Origin: Streptomyces kaniharaensis
GTDB lineage: Bacteria > Actinomycetota > Actinomycetes > Streptomycetales > Streptomycetaceae
Direction of reading: 5' to 3'
DNA length: 64,000 bases
NCBI RefSeq assembly: GCF_009569385.1
Contig: NZ_WBOF01000001.1
Span: forward strand, 682,001-746,000
Shown here: piece by piece, positions 16,859 through 24,192 of the stretch
How positions within the stretch are numbered: position 1 is the stretch's first letter
Layout of the letters: every line of letters begins with the position of its first letter
Notes under the pieces: model-generated
What the model saw: the letters and a program-made list of their open reading frames with translations, nothing else
Told to the model about the DNA's origin: nothing
Database searches by the model: none
Translations under genes and position numbers: made by a program

Positions 16859-18067
16859 ATGAGCTTCCTGATCTTACTCCGCTCCCCTTCCGTCACCCGT
16901 CTGTTGCTGGGCAGTTGGGTCGGGAGACTGCCCTCCGCCATGGCCGCGCTCACCATCCCGCTGGCGCTGCGCGAGGCCGGGTCCGGGTACGGCTTCGTCG
17001 GCGCCGCGGCCGGCTCGTACGCGATCGCGGCGGCGGTCGGCTCCCCGCTGCTCGGCCGGCTGGTCGACCGCTGGGGGCAGACCAGGGTCCTGGTCCCGAC
17101 CGCGCTGCTCGCCGCGGCGGGCTTCGTCGCCATCGCGCTGGCGCCGAGCCAGCCCGCCGCCGTCCTCGTCGGCGCCGTGCTCGCGGGCTCGATGACGCCC
17201 CCGCTGGAGCCGTGCCTGCGGGTGCTCTGGCCCGCGATCGCCCCTGAGGGGAAGCTCGAATCGGCGTACGCGCTCGACTCCAGCGCGCAGGAACTCGTCT
17301 TCGTGGCCGGGCCGTTGGTGGTCACCGGCAGCGTCGCCGTCTGGTCCCCCACGGCCGCCCTGTACGTCCAGGCGCTGCTCGGCCTGTTCGGGGTCGCGGT
17401 GGTGGCCAGCTCGCGGCCGTCCCGGCAGTGGCGGGCCGAGGCGCGCTCGACCGACTGGCTCGGGCCGCTGCGCAGCGGACGGCTGGTCACCCTGCTCAGC
17501 GCGCTGATCGGGGTGGGCTTCGCGATCGGCACCCTGAACGTCCTGGTGGTCTCGTACGCGGAGCGCTGGGACGTGCCCGGCGGCGCGCCCTCCCTGCTGG
17601 CCCTGAACGCCTTCGGCTCGCTCGCCGGTGTGCTGGTCTACGGCTCGCGCAGCTGGCCGGGCACGCTCGCCAACCGCGGGCTGCTGTTCGCGGCCGGCTT
17701 GGTGGTCGGGTACGGGCTGCTGGTCCTGGTGCCGCCTCCGGGCTACATGGTCGTGCTGATGCTGCTCACCGGGGCGTTCCTCGCTCCGATGCTGACCGTC
17801 ACCTTCGTGCTGGTGGGCGAGTTGGCGCCGCCGGGGACCACCACGGAGGCCTTCGCCTGGCTCGTGACGCTGTTCGCCGCCGGCACCTCGCTGGGCTCGG
17901 CGGCCGTCGGCAACGTGCTGGCGCACACCAACGAGCACTGGGCGGCCCTGTGCGGCACCGCTGGCGCCCTCGTCACCCTGACGATCCTGGCCCTCGGCCG
18001 GAAGGGCTTCGCCGCGGGACCGGTCGCAGCCCCGGTCCCGGCCACGGCCGACGCGGCCCAGCACTGA
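16859..18067 (+). CDS. MFS transporter, candidate nucleoside-antibiotic exporter (TTA codon 6)
   Basis: The 402-residue product has about twelve hydrophobic spans and an MFS loop (LLGRLVDRWGQTRVLVPTA) between helices 2 and 3. The ATG at 16859 is chosen because AAGG lies 9 nt upstream; an ATG at 16823 would add 12 hydrophilic residues. Codon 6 (16874-16876) is TTA, so synthesis should depend on bldA. The gene lies between the cof and for operons and is the only obvious exporter in either, so it probably secretes coformycin, formycin or both. A perfect bidirectional hairpin separates it from the luciferase-like genes. Confidence 0.82.
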   Translation: MSFLILLRSPSVTRLLLGSWVGRLPSAMAALTIPLALREAGSGYGFVGAAAGSYAIAAAVGSPLLGRLVDRWGQTRVLVPTALLAAAGFVAIALAPSQPAAVLVGAVLAGSMTPPLEPCLRVLWPAIAPEGKLESAYALDSSAQELVFVAGPLVVTGSVAVWSPTAALYVQALLGLFGVAVVASSRPSRQWRAEARSTDWLGPLRSGRLVTLLSALIGVGFAIGTLNVLVVSYAERWDVPGGAPSLLALNAFGSLAGVLVYGSRSWPGTLANRGLLFAAGLVVGYGLLVLVPPPGYMVVLMLLTGAFLAPMLTVTFVLVGELAPPGTTTEAFAWLVTLFAAGTSLGSAAVGNVLAHTNEHWAALCGTAGALVTLTILALGRKGFAAGPVAAPVPATADAAQH

Positions 18068-18111
18068 ACGGCGTAGGCCTCCGGAACCAGCGTTCCGGAG
18101 GCCTACGCCGT
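18068..18111. terminator. Bidirectional terminator between MFS and luciferase-like genes
   Basis: A perfect 19-bp inverted repeat (18068-18086 with 18093-18111) with a 6-nt loop begins at the MFS stop codon and lies 13 bp from the end of the convergent monooxygenase gene. It should terminate both convergent transcripts and marks the border between the cof-side and for-side blocks. Confidence 0.8.
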
Positions 18112-18124
18112 CGCAGGACGCACC

Positions 18125-19474
18125 TCAGCGCGGCGGAACGGCCATCCCGAGGTGCTCGCGCAGGGTCCGCCCGCCGTACTCCTTGCGGAAGAGCCCGCGC
18201 CGCTGGAGCACCGGCACCACCAGCTCGGTGAACGCCGTGACGGCCCCGGGCACGTACGCCGGGTAGATGTTGAACCCGTCGGCGGCACCCTCCTCGAACC
18301 ACTCCTGGATCATGTCGGCCACCTCCTCCGGGTTGCCGACCACCACGTGCGAGAGCTGGGCGGGCGTGGCGTGGACGAGGTCCCCGTACGTGATCCGGTC
18401 CGGCCCGTCGACGGTGCGCCGGGTGAGCCGGGTGATCTCGGTGAGCCGCCGGGCCCCTTCCTCGGAGACCGCGGCCAGGGTGCTCGACGGGACGGCGGCG
18501 GCCAGGTCGTTGCCGCGCACGTCCACCCCGAACACCTCCGACGCGGAGGTGAGGTTGCGCTGGTGGCCCTCGCCGATGCCGCCGGCCCGCACGATGTCGC
18601 CGACCTCCCGCTCCGGGTCGAGCACCAGCAGCGCGTTGAGCCGGTCGTGCAGGGCGACCGCCTCCTCGGTGGTGGGCGCGACGATCGGGGTGAGGCCGGG
18701 CAGCACGGCGACGTGGTCGGCGCGGCCGTGGCGGGCGGCCCGGGCCTTGATGTCGGCGTAGTACTCCCGGCGCTTGGCCAGTGTCGGCTGCGGCCCGGCG
18801 AACACGATGTCCGCGTCGCGGGCGCCGAGTTCGCGGGAGCGGTCCGAGGTGCCGGCGTTGAACACCACGACGTGGCCCTGCGGCGGCCGGGCGACGTCCA
18901 GCGGGCCGTCCACCGAGAAGAACTCGCCGCGGTGGTCTATCCGGCGGGCTCCGGTGCCGTCCGGCTCCGGTGCGGCGTCCCACAGGTCGCGGACCACCCT
19001 GAGGGTCTCCTCGGCCCAGTCGTAGCGCCGTGCGGTGTCCCAGTGCGCGTCCCGGCCGAAGTTGTGTGCCGCCGCGGCGTCCGCGCCGGTGACGAGGTTC
19101 CAGGCCGCGCGCCCGTCGCTGAGGTGGTCGAGCGAGGCCATCAGTCGAGCGATGGCGTACGGGTCGGAATAAGTGGGGTTGGCGGTGACCACGACGCCGA
19201 TGTGCGTGGTGGCGGCGGCGATCGCCATGGCCGTGCTGTAGGGCTCCAGCCGGGAGATCTGCGCCGGGTTGCTGTGCTGCAGGGCCGGGTCGCTGGCCAG
19301 TCGGTCGCCGAGGAAGACGAAGTCGAACTTGGCCCGCTCGGCGGCCTGGCTGACCTCCTGGATGAGGCCGATGTCGTAGGCGGCGTCGGCGCGGGCGTCG
19401 GGATGGCGCCACCCAGCGGCGTGCGTGCCGGTCGCCCAGAACATCAGCCCGAGGTGCAGTTCTCGCTCGGACAC
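18125..19474 (-). CDS. Luciferase-like flavin monooxygenase (NtaA/SnaA/DszA family)
   Basis: The 449-residue product has the bacterial-luciferase TIM-barrel pattern of the NtaA/SnaA/DszA branch: HAAGWRHP, FVFLGDRL, LEPYSTAMAIAAATTHIGVV, SDGRAAWNLVTGADAAAAHNFG and ARPPQGHVVVFNAGTS. Such enzymes oxidise small substrates with FMNH2 and O2 supplied by a separate reductase. It follows a second luciferase-like gene by 4 nt, which in turn overlaps forH, so it is the last gene of the large for operon. A candidate reductase (FMN reductase) is at 43.1 kb. The step it performs in formycin assembly is not known to me; N-oxidation, dehydrogenation or oxidative C-C cleavage are all possible. Confidence 0.85.
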   Translation of the reverse strand: MSERELHLGLMFWATGTHAAGWRHPDARADAAYDIGLIQEVSQAAERAKFDFVFLGDRLASDPALQHSNPAQISRLEPYSTAMAIAAATTHIGVVVTANPTYSDPYAIARLMASLDHLSDGRAAWNLVTGADAAAAHNFGRDAHWDTARRYDWAEETLRVVRDLWDAAPEPDGTGARRIDHRGEFFSVDGPLDVARPPQGHVVVFNAGTSDRSRELGARDADIVFAGPQPTLAKRREYYADIKARAARHGRADHVAVLPGLTPIVAPTTEEAVALHDRLNALLVLDPEREVGDIVRAGGIGEGHQRNLTSASEVFGVDVRGNDLAAAVPSSTLAAVSEEGARRLTEITRLTRRTVDGPDRITYGDLVHATPAQLSHVVVGNPEEVADMIQEWFEEGAADGFNIYPAYVPGAVTAFTELVVPVLQRRGLFRKEYGGRTLREHLGMAVPPR

Positions 19475-19478
19475 GTCG

Positions 19479-20507
19479 TCAGCTCCTCTCCGCGCCGGCC
19501 GCCGTGAGCCGTCCGACGATCCGGTTGGCGGGCCGGGCCAGCCCCAGGTGCCCGCGCAGTGTCCCGGCCCGGAACTCGCCCGAGTACCGCCCGGACGCCC
19601 GCAGTTCGGGCAGGACGAGGTCGGTGAACACCTCGACGCTCCCGGGCAGCGGGAGCCGCAGGACGAAGCCGTCGACCGGAGCGCGGTCGGCCCACGCGGC
19701 GAGTTGCCCGGCGACCGATGCCGCGTCGCCGACCAGCACCGCGCAATCCCCGTCCGATCGCGGTGCGCCCGCGCGCGCGTGCAGCTCGCGGGCCCGCTCC
19801 TGCGTCTCGGCGACGAAGGGGGTGACCGTCCCGAGCACCGGCCGGTCCGAGGCCGCCGCCCGGTCCGGGTTCCCCGCCACCAGCACGTCCGCCTCCGGGG
19901 CGAGCAGCGGCTCGGCGGCAGGGGCCAGGACCACCGGATGGCCCTGCGGCGGGCGGACCACGTTGAGCGGCCCGCGCACCTGCAGCGCCGGGCCCGCGTG
20001 GTCGAGCACGTGGACGCGGTCGGGGTCGATGAACCGCCCGACGTCCTTCTCGTGCACGAAGGCGCCGTCCTCCCAGGTGTCCCAGAGGTCGCGCAGGAGC
20101 GGCACGAACTCGGCGGCGCGCACCTCCCGGCCGACCGCCGGATCGACGCCCTCGCGGCGGTGGTTGGCGTCCGCCTCCGGGTCCGGGCCGGTCACCACCC
20201 GCCAGCCGGCCCGGCCGCCGCTGATGTGGTCCAGCGAGGCGATCATCCGGGCCAGGTTGTAGGGCTCGCAGTAGGCCGGTGCGGCGTCCACGACCAGGCC
20301 GATCCGCCGGGTGCGCACCGCGAGCATCGACGCGGCGACGATCGCGGCCGGCGGGGCGGCCCGGCCGGGCCGGGCGGCCGGGCGGTCGCCGAGGAGCAGG
20401 GCGTGCACCCCGGCCGCCTCGGCCCGCTCGGCCGCCACGACGATCCCGGCGGCGGGCCCGGCGAGCACCGCGTCGGACAGCTCGTAGGCCAGGACCAGGC
20501 CGGTCAC
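19479..20507 (-). CDS. Second luciferase-like flavin monooxygenase, shorter
   Basis: The 342-residue product shares the fold of the next gene (ARMIASLDHISGGRAGWRVVTGPDPEADANH; VRPPQGHPVVLAPAAE) but lacks much of the C-terminal half-barrel insertion, being about 105 residues shorter. Its GTG start overlaps the forH stop (GTGA), so it is translated from the for transcript. Together with the longer paralogue it may form a heteromeric two-component oxygenase, or each may act on a different intermediate. FMN rather than F420 is suggested by the NtaA-like motifs, but that is not certain. Confidence 0.8.
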   Translation of the reverse strand: MTGLVLAYELSDAVLAGPAAGIVVAAERAEAAGVHALLLGDRPAARPGRAAPPAAIVAASMLAVRTRRIGLVVDAAPAYCEPYNLARMIASLDHISGGRAGWRVVTGPDPEADANHRREGVDPAVGREVRAAEFVPLLRDLWDTWEDGAFVHEKDVGRFIDPDRVHVLDHAGPALQVRGPLNVVRPPQGHPVVLAPAAEPLLAPEADVLVAGNPDRAAASDRPVLGTVTPFVAETQERARELHARAGAPRSDGDCAVLVGDAASVAGQLAAWADRAPVDGFVLRLPLPGSVEVFTDLVLPELRASGRYSGEFRAGTLRGHLGLARPANRIVGRLTAAGAERS

Positions 20508-21094
20508 GACCGGCTCCCGCTCGCCCCGAACAGCTCCGCCACCGACGCGTCGTACGCGCCGCTGATCCGGAACGCCTTCTCGGCGAGGGCCAACCGGCGC
20601 TCCACCGGGACGGCGGACGGGAGGCCGCCGCCCTGCTCCAGGAGCTTCAGCACGTCGTCGTAGTCGTCCGGGTCGCTGAGCGGGATGACGTGCTCGAAGT
20701 TCTTCGCCGCCCCGCGGAGCATCGCGGGCCCGCCGACGTCCACCTTCTCGCGGAACCCGGCCGGGTCCAGGCCCGGCTGCGGCTCGGGCAGCAGGTAGTA
20801 GTTGTTGCAGACCAGGTCGATCCGGGGGATCCCGTACTCCGCCATCTCCCGTAGGTCGGACTCGGTCTCGCGGGCCAGGATGCCGCCCATCACGGAGACG
20901 GTCAGCGTCTTGACCCGGCCGCCCAGCAGGGTCGGGACGCCGGCCAGGTCGGCGATGCGCTCCACCTCGTGGCCCGCGTCGCGCAGCAGCCGGTACGTCC
21001 CCTCCGTGGCCGCGACCCTCCAGCCGAGCCGGAGCAGTCCGGCGGCCAGCGGCTCGATGTTCCGCTTGTCGCTCACCGCGAGTACGGCCAGCAT
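20504..21094 (-). CDS. forH: ForH: IMP-cyclohydrolase-only PurH homologue
   Basis: The 196-residue product matches only the N-terminal (MGS-like, cyclohydrolase) domain of PurH; the formyltransferase domain is absent. Conserved elements include SDKRNIEPLA, GRVKTL, DLVCNNYY, VDVGGPA and AAKNF, preserving the Lys, Tyr, Asp and Lys associated with IMP cyclohydrolase catalysis. The normally strong KTLHP..HGGIL reads KTLTVSVMGGIL, so two active-site-adjacent His and a Pro are changed. It should close the pyrimidine ring of the pyrazolopyrimidine, while formylation would need housekeeping PurH. AAGGAGG precedes the ATG, and it lies 27 nt after forA. The producer's second set of pur genes is the basis for the name. 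Confidence 0.87.
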   Translation of the reverse strand: MLAVLAVSDKRNIEPLAAGLLRLGWRVAATEGTYRLLRDAGHEVERIADLAGVPTLLGGRVKTLTVSVMGGILARETESDLREMAEYGIPRIDLVCNNYYLLPEPQPGLDPAGFREKVDVGGPAMLRGAAKNFEHVIPLSDPDDYDDVLKLLEQGGGLPSAVPVERRLALAEKAFRISGAYDASVAELFGASGSRS

Positions 21095-21121
21095 GTCAGC
21101 GATCCTCCTTGAGTGGGTCGT

Positions 21122-22393
21122 CTACTTGATCTCGATCAGCGCGTCGCGGTGGGAGCCGACCGACACGTGGCGCACCGGCACCCCGAGCAGCTCCTGGATC
21201 GCCTCGACGTACTCCCGGGCGCCGGCGGGAAGCTGCTCGTACGTGCGGACGCCGGAGATGTCCTCGTCCCAGCCGGACAGGGTCTCGTGGACCGGGGTGC
21301 TGGCGGCCAGTTCCGCCGGCCTGGGGCTGAACTCCCGCACCGTCCGGCCGGCCCGCTCGTACGCCACGCACAGGTCCAGCTCGCCGGTGCCGCTCAGCTG
21401 GTCCAGGTTGGTGATGGCGACCTCGTCGGCGCCCTGGACGCGCACGCCGTAGCGGGTCGCCACCGCGTCGAAGGCGCCGAGCCGGCGGGGCCGGTTGGTC
21501 GTCGAGCCGTACTCGCCCCACTGGCGGCGCAGCCGGTCGGCGCGCTCCTCGTCGAACTCCGTCACGAAGGGCCCCGCGCCGACGCACGAGGAGAACGCCT
21601 TCGTCACGCCGATGGTCCGGTCCACGCGCGCCCACGGGACGCCGATGCCGACCGGTGCGTGGCCGGCCAGGCAGGTGGACGAGGTGGTGAAGGGGTAGAT
21701 GCCGTAGTACAGGTCCTTGAGGGCGCCCAGCTGGCCCTCGGCGATGACGGTGGCGCCGTCGTCCAGGGCCTTCCCCAGGAGGGCGGTCGCATCGACGACG
21801 TGCGGCTCCAGCCGCGCGGCGACGTCCGCGGCCCAGCGGGTGACCTCGTCGAGGGAGAGCGGCGCTCCCCCGTAGATCCGCACGATCCGTTCGTTCGCCC
21901 AGTCCAGGACGGCCGCGAGGCGGGCGGGCAGGTTCTCCCGGTCGAAGAGCTCCCGCACGAGCAGGGTCTTCTTCATCACCCGGTCGCCGTAGGCGGGTGA
22001 GATGCCGCGCCGGGTCGAGCCGTACCGGCCGTCCGAGAGCCGCTCCTCCTCGGCGCCGTCGAGGTCGCGGTGGAACGGGAAGCAGACCGAGGCCGCGTCC
22101 GCCACGAGGAGCCGGTCGGCCGTCACACCGTGCTCCCGCAGCGCCTCGAACTCGGCGAGGAAGCCCTCGACGTCGACGGTCATGCCGGGGCCCAGCACGC
22201 CGGTCACGGTGGGGTGCAGCACGCTGCTGGGCAGGCTGTGCAGCTTGAACTTCCCCTGGTCCGTGTGGATCGTGTGGCCGGCGTTGCTGCCGCCGTGGTA
22301 GCGAACCGTATAGTCGGCCTCCGCGGAGAGGTTGTCGACCATCCTTCCCTTGCCCTCGTCACCCCAGTTGAGGCCCACGATTGCCTTCAGCAC
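21122..22393 (-). CDS. forA: ForA: adenylosuccinate-synthetase homologue
   Basis: The 423-residue product, close to normal PurA length, has WGDEGKGR at 10-17 (catalytic Asp12 and P-loop) and HGGSNAGHT in place of GGNNAGHT. The late GTP/Asp-binding loop reads STTNRPRR where purine enzymes normally carry TTGR, a Gly-to-Asn change at the aspartate site. It would add aspartate to formycin B 5'-phosphate, and ForB would then release fumarate to give the adenine-like amine. The GTG start has GAGGGAG upstream. It is followed by forH. Its place inside the operon, away from primary purine genes, supports the secondary-metabolic role. Confidence 0.9.
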   Translation of the reverse strand: MLKAIVGLNWGDEGKGRMVDNLSAEADYTVRYHGGSNAGHTIHTDQGKFKLHSLPSSVLHPTVTGVLGPGMTVDVEGFLAEFEALREHGVTADRLLVADAASVCFPFHRDLDGAEEERLSDGRYGSTRRGISPAYGDRVMKKTLLVRELFDRENLPARLAAVLDWANERIVRIYGGAPLSLDEVTRWAADVAARLEPHVVDATALLGKALDDGATVIAEGQLGALKDLYYGIYPFTTSSTCLAGHAPVGIGVPWARVDRTIGVTKAFSSCVGAGPFVTEFDEERADRLRRQWGEYGSTTNRPRRLGAFDAVATRYGVRVQGADEVAITNLDQLSGTGELDLCVAYERAGRTVREFSPRPAELAASTPVHETLSGWDEDISGVRTYEQLPAGAREYVEAIQELLGVPVRHVSVGSHRDALIEIK

Positions 22394-22428
22394 GACGAAA
22401 CTCCCTCAGCTCGACGTCGGTTCGCGGA

Positions 22429-23430
22429 TCAGGCCAGCAGCGCGCGGCGACGCTCGGCCGCCTGGCCCCAGACGTCCGGGTTGAGCACGGCCGGCGGCTG
22501 CTTGCCCTCCAGCGCGCTCAGCAGCTGGGTGGCCGCGGAGAGGGCCAGGGCCCGCTTGGTCTCGACGGTGAAGTCGGCGATGTGCGCGCTGAGCACGAGG
22601 TTCTCGATGCCCAGCAACGGGCTGTCGGCCGGCAGCGGCTCGTCCTCGTACACGTCCAGGGCCGCACCGCCGAGGTGACCGCTGCGCAGCGCCCGGGCCA
22701 GCGCGGCGCCGTCGACGACCCGGCCGCGCGAGGTGTTCATGAAGTACGCGCCGGGCTTCATCTGCGCGAAGGTCTTGTCGTTGAACATCTGCTCGGTCTC
22801 GTCGTTGAGCTCCGGGTGGCAGGTGACGAAGTCGGCGCGGGAGAGCAGCTCCTCCAGCGTGTCGACCTTCTCCGCGCCGACCTCGGCCATCTTCTCGGCG
22901 GAGACGTAGGGGTCGTAGGCGAGGACGCGCATCAGGAAGCCGCCGTGGGCCCGGCGGGCCATCCAGCCGCCGACGTTGCCGAGGCCGACGATGCCGAGCA
23001 CCTTGCCGGTCAGCTCGACCCGGTGGGTGGTCAGGCGGGCGTCCCAGGCCTTCTCGATGCCGTCCCGGCTGATCGCCGTGAGGCCGCGGGTGACCATCAG
23101 GAGCAGGCCGAGCGCGTGCTCCGAGACCGGCTTGCCGCCGAGCCCGGGGTTGTTGGCGACGACGACGCCGGCCGCGCTCGCCGCGTCGAGGTCGATGTTG
23201 TCGACGCCGCGGCCGCTCGACAGGACGGCGACGAGCTCGGGGGCGGCGGCGATGAGCTCGGCGTCGATCCGGGCGGGGTAGCGGGCCACGATGCCGTGTG
23301 CCCCGGCCACGGCGGCGAGGATCGCCGGCCGGTCCTGGTCGTCCACGCGGCGGACGTCGGCGTGCTGCTCCAGCAGTTCCTCGGCTTCGGGCGCGTACAT
23401 CGAGCCGATCAGGACCACGGTGGGTCGCAT
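22429..23430 (-). CDS. D-isomer-specific 2-hydroxyacid dehydrogenase (SerA-like)
   Basis: The 333-residue product has the family's full motif set: SSGRGVDNID, NNPGLGGKPVSEH, the NAD-binding GLGNVGG, catalytic Arg in NTSRGRVVDG, Glu in VYEDEPLP and the His in SAHIADFT. It lacks the ACT domain of housekeeping SerA. It probably oxidises or reduces a 2-hydroxy or 2-keto acid with NAD(H). In this operon a precursor of the pyrazole carbon skeleton, such as a 2-oxoglutarate-derived acid, is a reasonable substrate, but nothing in the sequence fixes it. It lies 35 nt upstream of forA and 46 nt after the sigma-factor gene. Confidence 0.85.
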   Translation of the reverse strand: MRPTVVLIGSMYAPEAEELLEQHADVRRVDDQDRPAILAAVAGAHGIVARYPARIDAELIAAAPELVAVLSSGRGVDNIDLDAASAAGVVVANNPGLGGKPVSEHALGLLLMVTRGLTAISRDGIEKAWDARLTTHRVELTGKVLGIVGLGNVGGWMARRAHGGFLMRVLAYDPYVSAEKMAEVGAEKVDTLEELLSRADFVTCHPELNDETEQMFNDKTFAQMKPGAYFMNTSRGRVVDGAALARALRSGHLGGAALDVYEDEPLPADSPLLGIENLVLSAHIADFTVETKRALALSAATQLLSALEGKQPPAVLNPDVWGQAAERRRALLA

Positions 23431-23476
23431 GGTGGGGCCTCCTCAGGCAGGGGGTCGGAAGGGTGGTGGTGCCGCG

Positions 23477-24091
23477 TCACGCGGCCATGGCGGCGGCGAG
23501 CAGGTGCTCCAGCGGCTTGAGCTCGCCGCCGCGGCTGGCGGCCAGGAACCGCCGGGTCAGCTCGGTGCGCTCGGTGGGCGCGGGGGTGAACCGGGAGCGG
23601 TCGGCGGCGAGGCGGTCGCAGGCCCGGCCGTACAGCTTGCGGCTGTAGGCCTCGCTGATGCCGAGCGCGGCGGCGATCTCCCGGTGGCTGTAGTCGAAGG
23701 CCCGGCGCAGCAGCAGCACGGCGCGCTCCGCCGGGCCGAGGCGTTCCAGCAGCCAGGTCATCCTGCCGCGCAACTCGTCCTCGTCGCCGACCAGTTCGTG
23801 CGGCTCGCCGCTGCTCGGCAGGGCTTCCTCGGGCACCAGGGCGCCCACGTAGGAGACCCGCCGGGCGTGCGCGGACTTCAGGTGGTCCGCGCACAGGCGG
23901 CTGACCACGGTGGCGAGGAACGCGGCGTGGTTCTCGACGTTCGTTGCGGCGGACCAGCGCAGCCACGCCTCGGAGACGATGTCCTCGGCCTCCTCGGCGG
24001 ATCCGAGCCGCCGGTAGGCGAGCGCCAGCAGCCGCGGGCGCTGGCTCTCGAACCGCTCGTCGTGCTGCTCGTCGTGTTCTTGCTCTCGCAT
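23477..24091 (-). CDS. ECF sigma factor (SigJ/ECF41-like) with truncated C-terminal domain
   Basis: From ATG at 24091 the product is 204 residues. Sigma-2 is seen in RPRLLALAYRRLGSAEEAED followed by IVSEAWLRW, and sigma-4 in LGPAERAVLLLRRAF and YSHREIAAALGISEAYSRKL. ECF41-type factors normally continue into a SnoaL-like regulatory domain of about 100 residues. Here only its first helix (ELTRRFLAASRGGELKPLEH) remains before the stop. It is embedded in the for operon between the 2-hydroxyacid dehydrogenase and aminotransferase genes, so it may drive for promoters. Loss of the C-terminal domain could alter its activity. No anti-sigma gene is adjacent. Confidence 0.83.
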   Translation of the reverse strand: MREQEHDEQHDERFESQRPRLLALAYRRLGSAEEAEDIVSEAWLRWSAATNVENHAAFLATVVSRLCADHLKSAHARRVSYVGALVPEEALPSSGEPHELVGDEDELRGRMTWLLERLGPAERAVLLLRRAFDYSHREIAAALGISEAYSRKLYGRACDRLAADRSRFTPAPTERTELTRRFLAASRGGELKPLEHLLAAAMAA

Positions 24092-24192
24092 GTGGACGGG
24101 GCCGGACAACGGTGGTGCCTCCCAGGGCCGTTCCGGTGCGGGGCCGCGGTCGCGGCCGTGGCCCCGCACCGGAAGCAGGCTCGTGTTCGCGG

